Assembly: GCA_002359465.1 (NCBI GenBank)
Contig: DENA01000015.1
Span: 14,518 to 28,068 of the forward strand
Length of the DNA: 13,551 bases
Reading direction: 5' to 3'
Source of the DNA: Ruminococcaceae bacterium UBA2656
Lineage (GTDB): Bacteria; Bacillota; Clostridia; Oscillospirales; Acutalibacteraceae
A model generated the notes under the pieces. That model did no database searches. It was given only the letters and a program-made list of their open reading frames with translations, and had not been told where the DNA came from. A program made the translations under genes and the position numbers. Within the stretch, counting starts at the first letter, position 1. Each line of letters starts with the position of its first letter. This document shows positions 13,275 to 13,551 of the stretch, piece after piece.

Positions 13275-13551
13275 TTATTTCTCTTTCTTGCCCCTCGGCT
13301 TTCTGGGCGGCTGTTTGGAAGGATCTTTTTCCTTTGCGGCCGGTTTTCTTGAATTCGTATGCTTTACGGTGGCAGAGGTGCTTCCGGCCGTTGCCTTTTT
13401 CTCAGCGGGCAGCTTTTCCACGAAATCCGTCTCCGGCTTTTCTTCTGCCGTCAAGGGTTCGGGGACAGTTGCCGGTGCCGGTACCGCTTCCGGCTCGGAC
13501 GGAATGATTTCTTCCTGAACAGGAAGTACTTCCGGCTCCGGCGGGATTAAA
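13275..13551 (-). CDS. C-terminal low-complexity tail of an unidentified protein (cut by window edge)
   Basis: An open frame without stops runs from the right edge to TAA at 13275-13277, giving the last 91 residues of a protein. No folded domain is visible. The first half is Pro/Glu-rich with about 12 acidic and 2 basic residues (PPEPEVLPVQEEIIPSEPE). The second half is Lys/Arg/Pro-rich with about 14 basic and 4 acidic residues and ends KQPPRKPRGKKEK. Immediately before eutN in a BMC operon, this is most likely the disordered extension of a shell protein or of an assembly/scaffold factor. Being cut, the N-terminal domain is unknown. Its reading frame is supported by absence of stops, codon-like third-base pattern and position on the same strand, 30 bases from eutN. 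Confidence 0.7.
   Translation of the reverse strand, partial: LIPPEPEVLPVQEEIIPSEPEAVPAPATVPEPLTAEEKPETDFVEKLPAEKKATAGSTSATVKHTNSRKPAAKEKDPSKQPPRKPRGKKEK

Noticed and set aside
1..13551. CRISPR arrays, tRNA/rRNA genes, insertion sequences or phage genes
   Set aside because: No spaced direct repeats, cloverleaf-like sequence, transposase motifs or terminal repeats were seen. The window is one coherent metabolic locus.

Overview
The window is 13.5 kb of a bacterial microcompartment (BMC) locus, very probably from an anaerobic Firmicute of the class Clostridia. Reasons for that placement are the Clostridia-like gene complement (PocR-domain sensor with an AraC-type response regulator, EutJ, PduS/PduT and PduL together), the purine-rich Shine-Dalgarno sites such as AGGAGG, and AT-rich spacers between moderately GC-balanced genes. 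Every credible gene lies on the minus strand, so the locus is transcribed from high to low coordinates.

Layout in transcription order (right to left). 13551-13275: the last 91 residues of a protein with a Pro/Glu-rich then Lys/Arg-rich tail, cut by the window edge. 13244-12993: EutN/CcmL-type vertex pentamer. 12922-11552: CoA-acylating aldehyde dehydrogenase, copy 2. 11536-10421: iron-dependent alcohol dehydrogenase. 10420-10347: AT-rich spacer with a large inverted repeat. 10346-8019: PocR-domain histidine-kinase-like sensor followed directly by a REC-AraC response regulator. 8008-6806: S-adenosylmethionine synthetase. 6717-6061: PduL phosphotransacylase. 6001-4547: CoA-acylating aldehyde dehydrogenase, copy 1, with an encapsulation-type N-terminus. 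4467-3646: EutJ. 3630-2992: BMC-associated flavoprotein-like protein of unknown function. 2960-1605: PduS. 1599-1060: PduT-like shell trimer. A 434-base spacer (626-1059) holds a long strand-asymmetric hairpin that probably ends the BMC operon, then a well-formed promoter for an IclR-family regulator (625 to beyond the left edge).

How the genes fit: an aldehyde made inside the shell by a signature enzyme (not in this window) would be split between acyl-CoA (aldehyde dehydrogenase) and alcohol (alcohol dehydrogenase), which recycles NAD; PduL would recycle CoA and release acyl-phosphate. PduS and the Fe-S type shell protein PduT would carry electrons across the shell. EutN caps vertices. No BMC-H hexamer, no lyase or dehydratase, no activase, no B12 gene and no acyl kinase is visible; they must lie elsewhere, most likely to the right. 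A SAM synthetase inside the operon suggests that the missing signature enzyme is a glycyl radical enzyme with a SAM-using activase (choline lyase or B12-independent diol dehydratase are candidates), but this is inference.

The points most worth a second look are the sensor, which has lost both the phospho-accepting histidine and the N-box asparagine while its partner receiver is intact; the operon-borne metK; two divergent acylating aldehyde dehydrogenases; and the hairpin at 918-981, whose G-U pairs only make sense in minus-strand RNA.
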